A stretch of DNA of 64,000 nt from Blastococcus sp. TF02-8 (GTDB lineage Bacteria; Actinomycetota; Actinomycetes; Mycobacteriales; Geodermatophilaceae), in contig NZ_QOHK01000004.1 of the NCBI RefSeq assembly GCF_003319175.1, positions 248,001 through 312,000 of the forward strand. The letters are read 5' to 3'. The position numbers and the translations under genes are program-made. Below the pieces are notes generated by a model. The model was not told the origin of the DNA and ran no database searches. It saw nothing but the letters and a program-made list of their open reading frames with translations. This document shows positions 15,505 through 23,929 of the stretch, piece by piece (positions within the stretch are counted from its first letter, which is position 1; every line of letters starts with the position of its first letter).

Positions 15505-18083
15505 CCTGGCTCCGCGACCTCCCGATCCAGCTGCGGTGGACCGTCGTCCTCGGCGCCCTCGGCCTGCACCTGGCCGTGCCGTTCAGCGCGCCCGACGGCA
15601 CCGGCATGCAGTGGGACGAGCTCGTCCTCGGCTGCGTGGCCACCAGCTGCGCGGTCATGGTCTTCCGCCGCCTGGCCCGCATGGACCGCGCCGCCGCCCG
15701 CCCGTGGTGGCCGCCGGCGTTCGGGGCGGTCGGCTTCGCCGTCGCCCAGTTCCTCGCCGGTTCCTTCCCCGGCCCCGAGTTCGACGGCTTCGGGGTCGAC
15801 GACGTCATCCTGCTGCTCGGCGCCACCTCGCCGCTGGTCACCTGCGCGATCCTCGCCCGTGGCGTCATCCGCACGCGGTGGAGCGCCCTGACCGTCGACG
15901 GCGCCGTCGTCGTCGCCGCGATCCTGGTCATCACCGAGGTCCTGCGCACCCCGCTGGTCAACCCGGAGAACGCCCCCGAGGACCTGCGCTCGCTGGTGCT
16001 GACCTACGGCGCCTACGCCGCCGTGATGCTCGGCGGTGCCGGGGTCATGTGCACCGTGTCGACGGCGGCCATGCGCCGCGCGGCCACCACGCTGCTCATC
16101 GGCGTCGCGCTGCAGGCCTCCGCGGCCGGCGCCGAGGCCATGGCGATCGTCTCGCCGTCCTGGCTCTGGACGGCGGTCTCGGACAGCGCCGTCGCCGGCG
16201 CGCTCGTCGCCGTCACCATCGCCGCCCACCGGGCCCCGCTGCGCCCGGTCGAGCGCACCGCCCGTGCCGCCGCCCCGCAGATCAGCTCCGCCGGGCTCGT
16301 CCTCGTCGCCGCCGCGGTGCTCGGCGTGCCCCTCGCGCTGCTCGGCGGCGTGCTGCAGGGCGCCGAGGTGACCGTCGGCGCCGAGCTCGGCATCGTCGCC
16401 GTCCTCGCCCTCATGGGCATCCGGGTCGTGCTCCGCATCCGCGAGGACAGCCGGGTCACCGAGGACCTCGTCCGCAGCGAGGAGGACTTCCGGGAGCTCA
16501 TCGAGTCCAGCTCCGACGGCATCGCGATCATCGACGACCGGTTCGTCCTGCTCTTCACCTCCCCCGCCGCCCGGAGCCTGCTCGGCATCGACGGCGAGAC
16601 CGACCGCGACGTCTCGCTGCTCGACCTCGTCGTCCCCGAGGACCGCGCGGCGGTGCACACCGGCACCCGCGCCCAGGCCGCCGGCGACGGCACCGCGCTG
16701 CACTTCCGCGTCCCGGTCGACGGCGCCCAGCCGCGGGAGCTCGAGGTCACCTCCTCCGAGCGCCCCGGCGGCACCCGGCGCGTGCTCTACCTGCGCGACG
16801 TGACCACCCGCCGGGTGCGCGAGCGCGAGCTGGAGCGCATGGCCTACACCGACCACCTCACCGGCCTGCCCAACCGCGTGCTGCTCTTCCGCGAGCTCGC
16901 CGTCGTCTCCGACGAGGAGCGCACCCTCCTGGTCCTGGACCTCGACGGGTTCAAGGCGGTCAACGACGTGTCCGGCCACGAGTCCGGCGACCAGCTGCTG
17001 GTCGAGGTCGCCCGCCGGCTGCACACCGTCGTCCGGGACGACGACCTGGTCGCCCGCCTCGGCGGCGACGAGTTCGCCGTTCTCGTCAGCGGTTCCGTGG
17101 CCGACGGCGAGGACGTCGCCCAGCGCGTCGTCGACGTGATGGCGCTGCCGTTCCGCGCCGGCGGGGAGACCTTCGCCGTGGGCGCCAGCGTCGGCGTCGC
17201 GGGGTTGGCCACCGTCGGCGGGCAGGCCGCCTTCCGCGCCGCCGACGCCGCCCTGCGCGAGGCCAAGCGCGCCGGCAAGGGCTGCGTGCGCCTGGCCGAG
17301 TACGACGCCCTGGTCGTCGACGGCATGGAGGACCTCAGCTTCGCGGCGGCCCTCGCCGAGGGCACCCTCTCGCTGCGCCTGGACGCCGCGTGCGACGCCG
17401 CCGGGAACATCCAGCTGGTGCACGCGACCCCGCTGTACGAGCACCCGGAGCGCGGCGTCGTCCGCGGCCTGGAGCTGTGGTCGGTCGCCGACCGGTTCGG
17501 CCGCATCCCGGACCTGCAGCGCTGGCTGCTGCGCGAGGCCTGCGCCGCCGTCACCGACCTGGACCCCTCGCTCGCCGTGGCGGTGAGCCTGCCCCCGGGC
17601 GCCGCCAACGCCGAGGGGCTGGCCCGCGAGGTCGCCGGCGCCGTCGGTGACGCCCGCCTCGACCCGGCCCGGCTCGTGCTCTCCTTCACCGAGGAGACGC
17701 TCATGACCTCCTCGGCCGCCCTCGTGCCCGAGCTGGAGGCGGTCCGGCGCACCGGCGTGCGGCTGTGCCTCGACGGCTACGGCATGGGCCATAGCATCTG
17801 GGCGCTGCTGGCGCGGGTGCCGCTGGACCTCGTCCGCGTCGAGCTGACCGCCCTGGCCGCCCGCGACGACACCGACCGTGCGCTCACCGTGCTGGGCTCC
17901 ATCGCCCGCACCACGCAGGCCCTGGGGCTCACCTCGATCGCCGGCGCCCTCAGCACCGACGAGCAGCGCGACGCCGCCGTCGCCGCCGGCATGCACCTGG
18001 TGCACGGCCGCGCCCTGCCCTTCGACCTCACCGTCGAGGACCTGGCCGCCCAGCTCGCCGCGGGCCGCGCCGCCGCGCGCTGA
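15501..18083 (+). CDS. membrane PAS-GGDEF-EAL protein with degenerate EAL (likely diguanylate cyclase)
   Basis: An 860-residue protein from a GTG that overlaps the previous stop. The first 310 residues hold roughly eight to ten hydrophobic helices, a MASE-like membrane sensor. A PAS domain (about 325-440) and a GGDEF domain (445-610) follow, with intact RLGGDEF (521-525), DLDGFKAVND and a product-inhibition RxxD site (RDDD, 512-515). The C-terminal EAL-like domain (about 615-850) has lost its catalytic residues: GLELW stands for EALLRW, SFTEET for EITES and LDGYGMG for DDFGTG. It should therefore make c-di-GMP and not degrade it. Translational coupling to a matching phosphodiesterase gives a paired, locally balanced circuit. 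Confidence 0.88.
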   Translation: MTWLRDLPIQLRWTVVLGALGLHLAVPFSAPDGTGMQWDELVLGCVATSCAVMVFRRLARMDRAAARPWWPPAFGAVGFAVAQFLAGSFPGPEFDGFGVDDVILLLGATSPLVTCAILARGVIRTRWSALTVDGAVVVAAILVITEVLRTPLVNPENAPEDLRSLVLTYGAYAAVMLGGAGVMCTVSTAAMRRAATTLLIGVALQASAAGAEAMAIVSPSWLWTAVSDSAVAGALVAVTIAAHRAPLRPVERTARAAAPQISSAGLVLVAAAVLGVPLALLGGVLQGAEVTVGAELGIVAVLALMGIRVVLRIREDSRVTEDLVRSEEDFRELIESSSDGIAIIDDRFVLLFTSPAARSLLGIDGETDRDVSLLDLVVPEDRAAVHTGTRAQAAGDGTALHFRVPVDGAQPRELEVTSSERPGGTRRVLYLRDVTTRRVRERELERMAYTDHLTGLPNRVLLFRELAVVSDEERTLLVLDLDGFKAVNDVSGHESGDQLLVEVARRLHTVVRDDDLVARLGGDEFAVLVSGSVADGEDVAQRVVDVMALPFRAGGETFAVGASVGVAGLATVGGQAAFRAADAALREAKRAGKGCVRLAEYDALVVDGMEDLSFAAALAEGTLSLRLDAACDAAGNIQLVHATPLYEHPERGVVRGLELWSVADRFGRIPDLQRWLLREACAAVTDLDPSLAVAVSLPPGAANAEGLAREVAGAVGDARLDPARLVLSFTEETLMTSSAALVPELEAVRRTGVRLCLDGYGMGHSIWALLARVPLDLVRVELTALAARDDTDRALTVLGSIARTTQALGLTSIAGALSTDEQRDAAVAAGMHLVHGRALPFDLTVEDLAAQLAAGRAAAR

Positions 18084-18156
18084 CGGCGTCCACCCCGTGA
18101 CGAACGGGTGAACACCGCAGGGGCGCCCTGGTGACCCACCGGGCCGGTGGACGACA

Positions 18157-19131
18157 GTGGGGGTCGTGAGACCCGACGCCCGCGCCTGGTTCGAGGAGCG
18201 CACCAGCACCGCGACCTCGCTCGCCGACCTGGACATCGACGCCCTGCTGCGCGCCAAGCGCCGTGGCGGTCACCGCGTCAGCGTCGTCCTCCCCGCGCGT
18301 GACGAGGAGGCCACCGTCGGCCGGATCGTCACAGATCTGCGCGAGCACTGGGTGCTGCGAGTTCCGCTGGTCGACGAGCTGGTCGTGATGGACTCCGACT
18401 CCACCGACGACACCGCCGCCGTCGCGCGGGCCGCCGGTGCAACCGTGGTCGCCACCGCCGACGTGCTGCCCGGGCACGGCTCCCGGCCCGGCAAGGGCGA
18501 GGCGCTGTGGAAGTCCCTCGCCGCCACCACCGGCGACCTCGTCGTCTTCCTCGACGCCGACCTGCTCGGCGAGGTCACCCACTACGTGCCCGGGCTGCTG
18601 CGCCCCCTGCTCACCGACCCTCAGGTGCGCTACGTGAAGGGCTGCTACACCCGCCCGCTGGAGGTCGGCGGCACCGTCGTCCCGGCCGGTGGGGGGCGGG
18701 TCACCGAGCTGACCGCGCGCCCGCTGCTGAACGCGCTGTGGCCCGAGCTCGCCGGCGTCGTGCAGCCGCTGGGCGGTGAGTACGCCGGCCGTCGCACTGC
18801 TCTCGAGCGGGTGCCGTTCGTCTCCTCCTACGGGGTGGAGGTCGGGCTGCTGGTCGACCTGCTGCGCGCCGGGGGCCTCTCCTCGCTGGCCCAGGTGGAC
18901 CTCGGCACCCGCCGGCACACCTCGCAGGGGGTGGAGGCGCTGGGCGAGATGGCCGGCCAGGTAGTGGCCACCGTGCTGTCGCGGGCCGCATCCACCCGCG
19001 CCCCCAGCGGCCTGCTCACCCGGTTCTCGCACGACGGCGAGGGCTTCGTGCCGCGGACCACCGGCGTCGCCGTCGACGAGCGGCCGCCGATGGTCACCGT
19101 CCCCGAGTACCGGGCCCGCCTCGCCGGCTGA
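18157..19131 (+). CDS. gpgS: glucosyl-3-phosphoglycerate synthase
   Basis: A 324-residue GT-A glycosyltransferase, the same length as mycobacterial GpgS. It transfers glucose from a nucleotide-glucose donor to 3-phosphoglycerate, the first step to glucosylglycerate and to the methylglucose lipopolysaccharides that regulate fatty acid synthesis. Diagnostic segments are SVVLPARDEEATVG, the DSDSTDDT region, the metal site FLDADLLGE and the C-terminal RRHTSQGVEALGEMA loop. The GTG at 18157 was used; a GTG at 18166 gives the more usual start VRPDARAWFEERT. It lies 73 bp after the c-di-GMP pair and is likely its own unit. Confidence 0.9.
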   Translation: MGVVRPDARAWFEERTSTATSLADLDIDALLRAKRRGGHRVSVVLPARDEEATVGRIVTDLREHWVLRVPLVDELVVMDSDSTDDTAAVARAAGATVVATADVLPGHGSRPGKGEALWKSLAATTGDLVVFLDADLLGEVTHYVPGLLRPLLTDPQVRYVKGCYTRPLEVGGTVVPAGGGRVTELTARPLLNALWPELAGVVQPLGGEYAGRRTALERVPFVSSYGVEVGLLVDLLRAGGLSSLAQVDLGTRRHTSQGVEALGEMAGQVVATVLSRAASTRAPSGLLTRFSHDGEGFVPRTTGVAVDERPPMVTVPEYRARLAG

Positions 19132-19143
19132 TCTCGCCCCCCG

Positions 19144-19215
19144 GGGCGTTTTGTGCACTTTCCGCCCGGGCGTTTCGTGCACTATCCGCCCGGGCGTTTT
19201 GTGCACGATCCGCCC
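19144..19215 (+). repeat. three tandem 24-bp units, GTGCAC repeat family
   Basis: Three head-to-tail copies of a 24-bp unit, GGGCGTTTYGTGCAC followed by TWTCCGCCC-like sequence (19144, 19168, 19192). The core GTTTYGTGCAC is the same as in the inverted pairs at 20776-20821 and 48600-48667. It lies just after gpgS and before the GDPD gene. Confidence 0.75.
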
Positions 19216-19262
19216 GGCGGGGAGGATCTCCCCGTGCCGCTCCTCCCTTCCCGCTCCCCCCG

Positions 19263-20081
19263 GTGAGCTCCCCCGAGGTCGTCGCCCACCGCGGAGCCAC
19301 CGCAGGAGCGCCCGAGCACACGCTCGCCGCCTACCGGCACGCCGTCGACATCGGTGCCGACGCCGTGGAGTGCGACGTCCGCATGACCCGCGACGGTGTG
19401 CTCGTCTGCGTCCACGACCGCCGGGTGCACCGGACGTCGAACGGGCGCGGTGTCGTCTCCACCCTGCGCCTGGCCGAGCTGGAGCAGTTCCAGTTCGGCC
19501 CCCGCCGCGGCCGGCTCGCGTGGAAGGACGACGAGATCCTCGCCGTCTCCGACGAGCCGGACGTGGAGAACGGGCTGGTGCTCACGCTGGAGCGGCTGCT
19601 CGAGTACGTGACCGCGACGCCGGGCACCGTGCGCCTGGCCATCGAGACCAAGCACCCGACCAGGCACGCGCGCCGGGTGGAGCAGGAGCTGGTCCGCTGC
19701 CTGCGCCGCTTCGGCCTCCTCGACGGCGACGAGCCCGCGTCGTGGGGCGGCCGGCCCGCGTTCCGGGTGATGAGCTTCTCGCAGCTCGCCGTCCGCCGGG
19801 TGCGCTCGATGGCGCCCGGCGTGCAGACGGTCCAGCTGATCGGCAAGCGGCTGCGGCCGGTGCGCTCGGAGCTGCTCTCCGGCTCGATGTCGGCGGTCGG
19901 CCCCGGGCTGGCGCTGCTCCGCGACGCTCCGGAGTACGTGGCCGAGGCGCACGCGGCCGGCAAGGAGGTGCACGTCTGGACGGCGAACGAGCCCGACGAC
20001 ATCGACTTCCTGCGCGACCTCGGCGTCGACGCGATGATCACCGACCGGCCCGACGAGGTGCTCCGCAGGCTCGGCCGCTGA
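19263..20081 (+). CDS. glycerophosphodiester phosphodiesterase
   Basis: A 272-residue GDPD-family TIM-barrel enzyme that cleaves glycerophosphodiesters to glycerol-3-phosphate and an alcohol, recycling phospholipid heads. Conserved residues are present: VVAHRGATAGAPEHT at the N terminus, ECDVRMTRDG (metal-binding Glu/Asp), VCVHDRRVHR, LAIETKHP and the C-terminal VHVWTANEPDDIDFLRD and DAMITDRP. There is no signal peptide, so it is cytoplasmic. The start is the GTG at 19263. It converges with the HAD gene, whose stop is 5 bp away. Confidence 0.9.
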   Translation: MSSPEVVAHRGATAGAPEHTLAAYRHAVDIGADAVECDVRMTRDGVLVCVHDRRVHRTSNGRGVVSTLRLAELEQFQFGPRRGRLAWKDDEILAVSDEPDVENGLVLTLERLLEYVTATPGTVRLAIETKHPTRHARRVEQELVRCLRRFGLLDGDEPASWGGRPAFRVMSFSQLAVRRVRSMAPGVQTVQLIGKRLRPVRSELLSGSMSAVGPGLALLRDAPEYVAEAHAAGKEVHVWTANEPDDIDFLRDLGVDAMITDRPDEVLRRLGR

Positions 20082-20085
20082 CCGC

Positions 20086-20754
20086 TCAGCTGCTGAGGTC
20101 GAGCCGGTCCAGCGCCGCGGCGATGTCACCGGGGGTGTCGAAGATCTCCAGGGCGCCGGCGTCGCGCAGCTCGTCGTCGCCGAACCCGCCGGAGCGGACG
20201 ACGATCGACGGCATCCCCGCGTTCTTGCCGGCCTCGACGTCGTAGACCGAGTCGCCGACCAGGAAGCTCGGGGCGTCCACCGGCTCGCCGAGCTTCTTCA
20301 GCGCCACCTGCAGGAGGTCGGGCGCGGGCTTGGTGGCCTCGACGTCCTCGCTGGTGGTCCACGCCTCGGCGAGATCACGCGCGTCGAGCAGGTCGAGCGA
20401 GTGGTCGACGTGGTGCGGCTTGCCCGAGCTGGCCAGCACGACCCGGTGCCCGCGCTCCTTGAGCGCCAGCAGCAGCTCGCGGGCGCCCGGGAGCACCGCG
20501 ACCTCCTCCATCAGCGGGTCGGCCTCGGTGACCCAGCGCTCGCGCGCCGCCTCGCCGATCCGCTCCTCGACCTCGTCGCCGCCGAGCGCGGACACCAGCT
20601 GGTCACCGCCCATGCCGATCAGCCGGTGGATGCGCCAGATCGGGAAGGTCTCCCCCAGCGAACGGAAGGCCCGGTACCAAGCCAGGGCGTGCTGGTAGTT
20701 GGTGTCGACGAGGGTGCCGTCGACGTCGAGGACGGCGATGCGCGGGGAGCTCAT
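20086..20754 (-). CDS. HAD-superfamily phosphatase (Gph-like)
   Basis: A 222-residue haloacid dehalogenase hydrolase. Motif I is VLDVDGTLVDTN (Asp nucleophile and general acid), followed by an alpha-helical cap (subclass I), motif II LASSG, motif III Lys (ATKPAPD) and motif IV VGDSVYDVEAG. This layout is that of phosphoglycolate phosphatase/beta-phosphoglucomutase relatives; the substrate cannot be told. It lies downstream of the alcohol dehydrogenase on the same strand, separated by a strong hairpin, so it may be read only weakly from that promoter. Confidence 0.85.
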   Translation of the reverse strand: MSSPRIAVLDVDGTLVDTNYQHALAWYRAFRSLGETFPIWRIHRLIGMGGDQLVSALGGDEVEERIGEAARERWVTEADPLMEEVAVLPGARELLLALKERGHRVVLASSGKPHHVDHSLDLLDARDLAEAWTTSEDVEATKPAPDLLQVALKKLGEPVDAPSFLVGDSVYDVEAGKNAGMPSIVVRSGGFGDDELRDAGALEIFDTPGDIAAALDRLDLSS

Positions 20755-20775
20755 GCGCGCTCACTGCCCCTTCCC

Positions 20776-20821
20776 GGCGGTTTGTGCACTTTCTGCCGGG
20801 GCGGAAAGTGCACAAACCGCC
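20776..20821 (-). terminator. perfect 18-bp hairpin built from the GTGCAC repeat
   Basis: GGCGGTTTGTGCACTTTC (20776-20793) and its exact complement (20804-20821) enclose a 10-base loop. It begins 10 bp after the alcohol dehydrogenase stop and ends before the HAD start, so it is well placed to end the dehydrogenase transcript. The arms share the GTTTGTGCAC core with the repeats at 19144 and 48600. Confidence 0.7.
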
Positions 20822-20830
20822 CGGGAGGGG

Positions 20831-21946
20831 TCAGTCGGCGTGGACGAGGAGGCCGCGGACGGTCTCGCCGGCGGCCTGGTCGCGATAGCCCTGGTTGACC
20901 TCGTCCAGCGAGTAGCGCTTCGTGATCAGCCGGTCGAGCTCGAGCCGGCCCTCCTCGTGCATGCGCAAGAGGCGCGGGATGTCGGTGAACGGGTTGCACG
21001 AGCCGAACATCGAGCCCTGCACCCGGTGCTCGAACACGGTGGCGATCTGCCCGTTGAGCGCGACCTGACCGTCGGAGGGCCGGTCGCCCAGCGCGGTGAG
21101 CACCAGCGTGCCGCCCTTGCCCAGGCACGCCGCGGCGCCCTTGTAGACCTCGGCCGACATCTTCCCGACGGTCACGACGACGACGTCCGCGCCCGTGCCC
21201 CGCGACAGCTCCCGGGCCAGGTCGACCGCCTCGTCGGTGCTCGCCACGGTGCGGGTGGCGCCCAGCGACTCGGCGAACTCCCGCTTCATGGCCACCGGGT
21301 CCACGCCGATCACGTGCATGGCACCGGCGTGCACGGCGCCCTGCACCGCGTTCACGCCCACACCGCCCAGCCCGACCACGACGACGACGTCGCCCGGCCG
21401 CGTGCCGCCGGCGTAGACCGCCGACCCCCAGCCAGTGGGCACGCTGCAGGCGGTGAGCGCCGCGGTGTCCAGGGGCAGCCAGGGGTCGATCCTCACGCAG
21501 GAGAACTCGCTCAGCAGCGTGTGCCGGGCGAAGGCGCCGACCATGCAGAAGCCGCCGAGCTCCTCGCCCTCGAGCCGGTAGGGGTACTGGCCGCCCGGCA
21601 GCAGGCCGGTGGCGATGGTCGCGCCCTTGTCGCAGATGTTCGAGCGGCCGCTCGCGCAGTACCGGCAGTGCCCGCACGCCGGCAGGAAGCTCGTGACGAT
21701 GTGGTCGCCCGGCGCCACGCCCGTCACGCCCGGACCCACGGCCTGGACGACGCCGGAGCCCTCGTGCCCGCCCACGATCGGGTAGCGGCCGCCCGGGTTG
21801 GCGTGCCGCAGGTGCTCGTCGGAATGGCACAGGCCGGCGTAGGCCATCTCCACGAGCACCTCGCCCGGCCCCGGGTCACGGACCTCCAGCTCGACGATCT
21901 CGTACTCGGTGTCCGGCTGGCGCAGGACGGCTGCTCGGGTGAGCAC
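20831..21946 (-). CDS. zinc-dependent alcohol dehydrogenase, NDMA-dependent type
   Basis: A 371-residue MDR-family dehydrogenase. The GTG at 21946 is preceded by GGAGGACC. Catalytic zinc ligands are in GLCHSDEH and GGHEGSG; the structural zinc loop is CGHCRYCASGRSNIC. The Rossmann motif VVGLGGVGVNAVQGA follows. The overall pattern, including YPYRLEGEELGGFCMVGAFA and the tail with VRGLLVHAD, matches the actinobacterial class that keeps its nicotinamide cofactor tightly bound and is assayed with the artificial acceptor NDMA, re-oxidised in the cell by mycofactocin in related bacteria. It is divergent from a TetR gene that probably controls it. Confidence 0.88.
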   Translation of the reverse strand: MLTRAAVLRQPDTEYEIVELEVRDPGPGEVLVEMAYAGLCHSDEHLRHANPGGRYPIVGGHEGSGVVQAVGPGVTGVAPGDHIVTSFLPACGHCRYCASGRSNICDKGATIATGLLPGGQYPYRLEGEELGGFCMVGAFARHTLLSEFSCVRIDPWLPLDTAALTACSVPTGWGSAVYAGGTRPGDVVVVVGLGGVGVNAVQGAVHAGAMHVIGVDPVAMKREFAESLGATRTVASTDEAVDLARELSRGTGADVVVVTVGKMSAEVYKGAAACLGKGGTLVLTALGDRPSDGQVALNGQIATVFEHRVQGSMFGSCNPFTDIPRLLRMHEEGRLELDRLITKRYSLDEVNQGYRDQAAGETVRGLLVHAD

Positions 21947-22048
21947 CGGGGGTCCTCCTCGAAGGTGGCGGGCGGCGGCGGGGATCATGGTGCCTGGTGG
22001 GCCGGACCGGTCCGCACACCCCTGCCGGCGACGCCGGAGTCACATACC

Positions 22049-22060
22049 GACCGGCCAGTC
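22049..22060. promoter_or_regulatory. candidate TetR operator
   Basis: GACCGGCCAGTC is a 12-bp near-palindrome (one mismatched pair) in the 153-bp gap between the divergent alcohol dehydrogenase and tetR genes, 40 bp before the tetR start. The location suits an operator acting on both promoters. The sequence is common enough in high-GC DNA that this is only a suggestion. Confidence 0.3.
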
Positions 22061-22099
22061 TTGTCGCCAACGGGAACGCTCGGTGCCTATGCTCGCACT

Positions 22100-22804
22100 G
22101 TGGGTGAGCTCAGCGACCGACGCGCGCAGAAGAAGGCACAGACCCGGGCTCACGTCCGGGCCATCGCGCACCGGATGTTCGCCGAGCGCGGCTTCGACGC
22201 GGTCACCATCGCCGACGTGGCCCGCGAGGCCGACGTGGCCGTGCAGACGGTGTTCAACCACTTCGCCACCAAGGAAGAGCTCTTCTTCGACGGGCGCACG
22301 CCGTGGGTCACCGGCCCCGCCGACGCCGTGCGCGGCCGCACTCCCGGCACGGATCCGCTCGTCGCTCTGCGCGACTACCTGGTCGACCTCGTGCGCCGAC
22401 GGTTCGGCGCCATGTCGGCCCGGGAGAATCGCGAGTACCACGCGGCGATCGAGGCATCGTCCACGCTCCTGGCGCGGGAGCGGGACCTGGTCCACGACAG
22501 CGAGCTGCGGCTGGCCGGGGCGCTCCGGGAGGAGTGGACCGCCGACACCACCTGGGCTCCCGGCGACCCGGCGACCGCAGCGACGCTGACCGCGGCCACC
22601 TGGCTGGCCACGGTGCGAGCGCTGATCGTGAACAACCGGAGCCGGGTGCGCGAGGGCGTCTGCCCTCAGGAGATCGCCGACACGCTGGGCACACTGGCCG
22701 AGGAGCTCTTCGACGCCGTCATGGCGACGCTGCCCGAGATGCAGCAGCGCGTCGGCGGGGTGGCGCTCCCCTCGACCCCCACCCTGGGTCGCCGCGCCGG
22801 CTGA
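22100..22804 (+). CDS. TetR family regulator
   Basis: A 234-residue repressor from the GTG at 22100. The N-terminal helix-turn-helix is clear (RMFAERGFDAVTIADVA, then VAVQTVFNHFATKEELFFD); the C-terminal ligand domain starts with TPGTDPLVALRDYLVDLV. Divergence from the alcohol dehydrogenase across a short gap suggests it responds to an alcohol, aldehyde or related ligand. It ends 20 bp from the stop of a second, unrelated TetR gene on the opposite strand. Confidence 0.85.
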   Translation: MGELSDRRAQKKAQTRAHVRAIAHRMFAERGFDAVTIADVAREADVAVQTVFNHFATKEELFFDGRTPWVTGPADAVRGRTPGTDPLVALRDYLVDLVRRRFGAMSARENREYHAAIEASSTLLARERDLVHDSELRLAGALREEWTADTTWAPGDPATAATLTAATWLATVRALIVNNRSRVREGVCPQEIADTLGTLAEELFDAVMATLPEMQQRVGGVALPSTPTLGRRAG

Positions 22805-22823
22805 TCCCCTGCGCGAGCCCCGA

Positions 22824-23414
22824 TCAGGCGGGAACCGGCTCCGCGGCCCCACGCAGCACCGGCATGAGCACCTCGTCGACGACGAAGACGAGGTTCTCCG
22901 CCGTCACCGGCTCGGCCGTCCGGTAGCGCTGCCACCAGAACGCCTCCAGCATCGCCGCCAGGAGCCGCTCGCGGGTCGGGCGGATCGCCTCGCCCCTGCT
23001 GCCGGCGCGCTCGGCGAGGGTGTGCACGGCCTCACGGAGGGGGCGCACCACGGCGTCGTCGAGCGCCGCCCGCAGTTCCTCGTCGTGGCAGGCCGCGCCC
23101 ACCAGGCTGGCGATCGCACGCTCCTCGCGGTCCAGCGGCGCGGTCCAGCGGTGGAGGAGCCCGAGGAGGTCCTCCCGCAGGGAGCCGGAGTCCTCCGGGA
23201 CGACGACGAGGCGGAAGCGCCGGACGGCGGCGCGGGCCATCGCGGCCATGGTGGGCCAGCGGCGGTAGATCCCCGCCTTGCCGGCGCGGGCGCGGGCCGC
23301 GACCCGGTCGCTGTTGAGCCGACCCCATCCCTCGTCGGCCAGGATGTCGACGGCGACGGCGAGCAGCTGCTCGGACAACTCGGCGCTCAGCGGGCGGCCG
23401 GGAGAGCCGGTCAC
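22824..23414 (-). CDS. TetR family regulator
   Basis: A 196-residue TetR-type repressor beginning MTGSPGRPLSAELSEQLL. The helix-turn-helix spans LADEGWGRLNSDRVAARA and AGKAGIYRRWPTMAAMARAA, with the GIYRRW recognition helix typical of the TetR_C_16-like group. No divergently transcribed target is adjacent: the neighbour upstream is a small unknown on the same strand, 124 bp away. The effector is unknown. Confidence 0.85.
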   Translation of the reverse strand: MTGSPGRPLSAELSEQLLAVAVDILADEGWGRLNSDRVAARARAGKAGIYRRWPTMAAMARAAVRRFRLVVVPEDSGSLREDLLGLLHRWTAPLDREERAIASLVGAACHDEELRAALDDAVVRPLREAVHTLAERAGSRGEAIRPTRERLLAAMLEAFWWQRYRTAEPVTAENLVFVVDEVLMPVLRGAAEPVPA

Positions 23415-23538
23415 GACACGATCCCGGCACAGCTGGTCATCTGCACCGGGACATAGTGGCCGCTCGATGGAGTGACCACAACGATCTTCGCCGCATATCT
23501 GCCGACGAGTTCCCGCTGGTCAGCCCCGCGCCCTCCGA

Positions 23539-23871
23539 TCACGCGCCCGCAGCGCTCTCCACGTGCACCTGGATGCTGCCTCCGTCGTCGGACAACCAGC
23601 CCTTGCTCCGCGCCGCGGCGACCATCGCGTCCCACTGGGTCGCCCAGTCGGCAGCGGTCGCGCGCGGCTCCGCGGCGGCCCGCAGCGCCGCAGCGTCGAG
23701 GAAGGCGGTCTCGGCGTCCTTCAGCCGGCCCAGTCCCGAGCGCTCGAGCGCCTGCCCGGCCTCCTCGTCGGTGACCTGGCCGAGCGCCAGGTGCAGCCGG
23801 CCCAGGTCGTCGACGTCCACGACCCGCGCCTCGGGGCGCTCGTCCGCGCCGGTGATGACCTCGACGATCAT
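23539..23871 (-). CDS. small unknown protein upstream of a TetR gene
   Basis: A 110-residue acidic protein starting MIVEVITGADERPEARVVDV, not recognised. It is Ala- and Asp/Glu-rich, probably mostly helical, without Cys, signal or membrane segments; WATQWDAMVAAARSKGWLSDD near the end is the most distinctive stretch. It is 58 bp downstream of menB on the same strand and may be its operon partner. Confidence 0.6.
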   Translation of the reverse strand: MIVEVITGADERPEARVVDVDDLGRLHLALGQVTDEEAGQALERSGLGRLKDAETAFLDAAALRAAAEPRATAADWATQWDAMVAAARSKGWLSDDGGSIQVHVESAAGA

Positions 23872-23929
23872 GGTGCTCTCCTCGTAGCGGTGGACTTCGG
23901 CGTCCGGGGAGTCCCCAGTCGTCAGCGGC

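Noticed and set aside
11979-18083. Open frame of about 2000 codons running through three genes
   Set aside because: Only its last 860 codons are the GGDEF-EAL gene that starts with GTG at 15501; the earlier part is antisense or out of frame to real genes.
19144-19215. CRISPR array
   Set aside because: The 24-bp units abut without spacers, and no cas gene is present.
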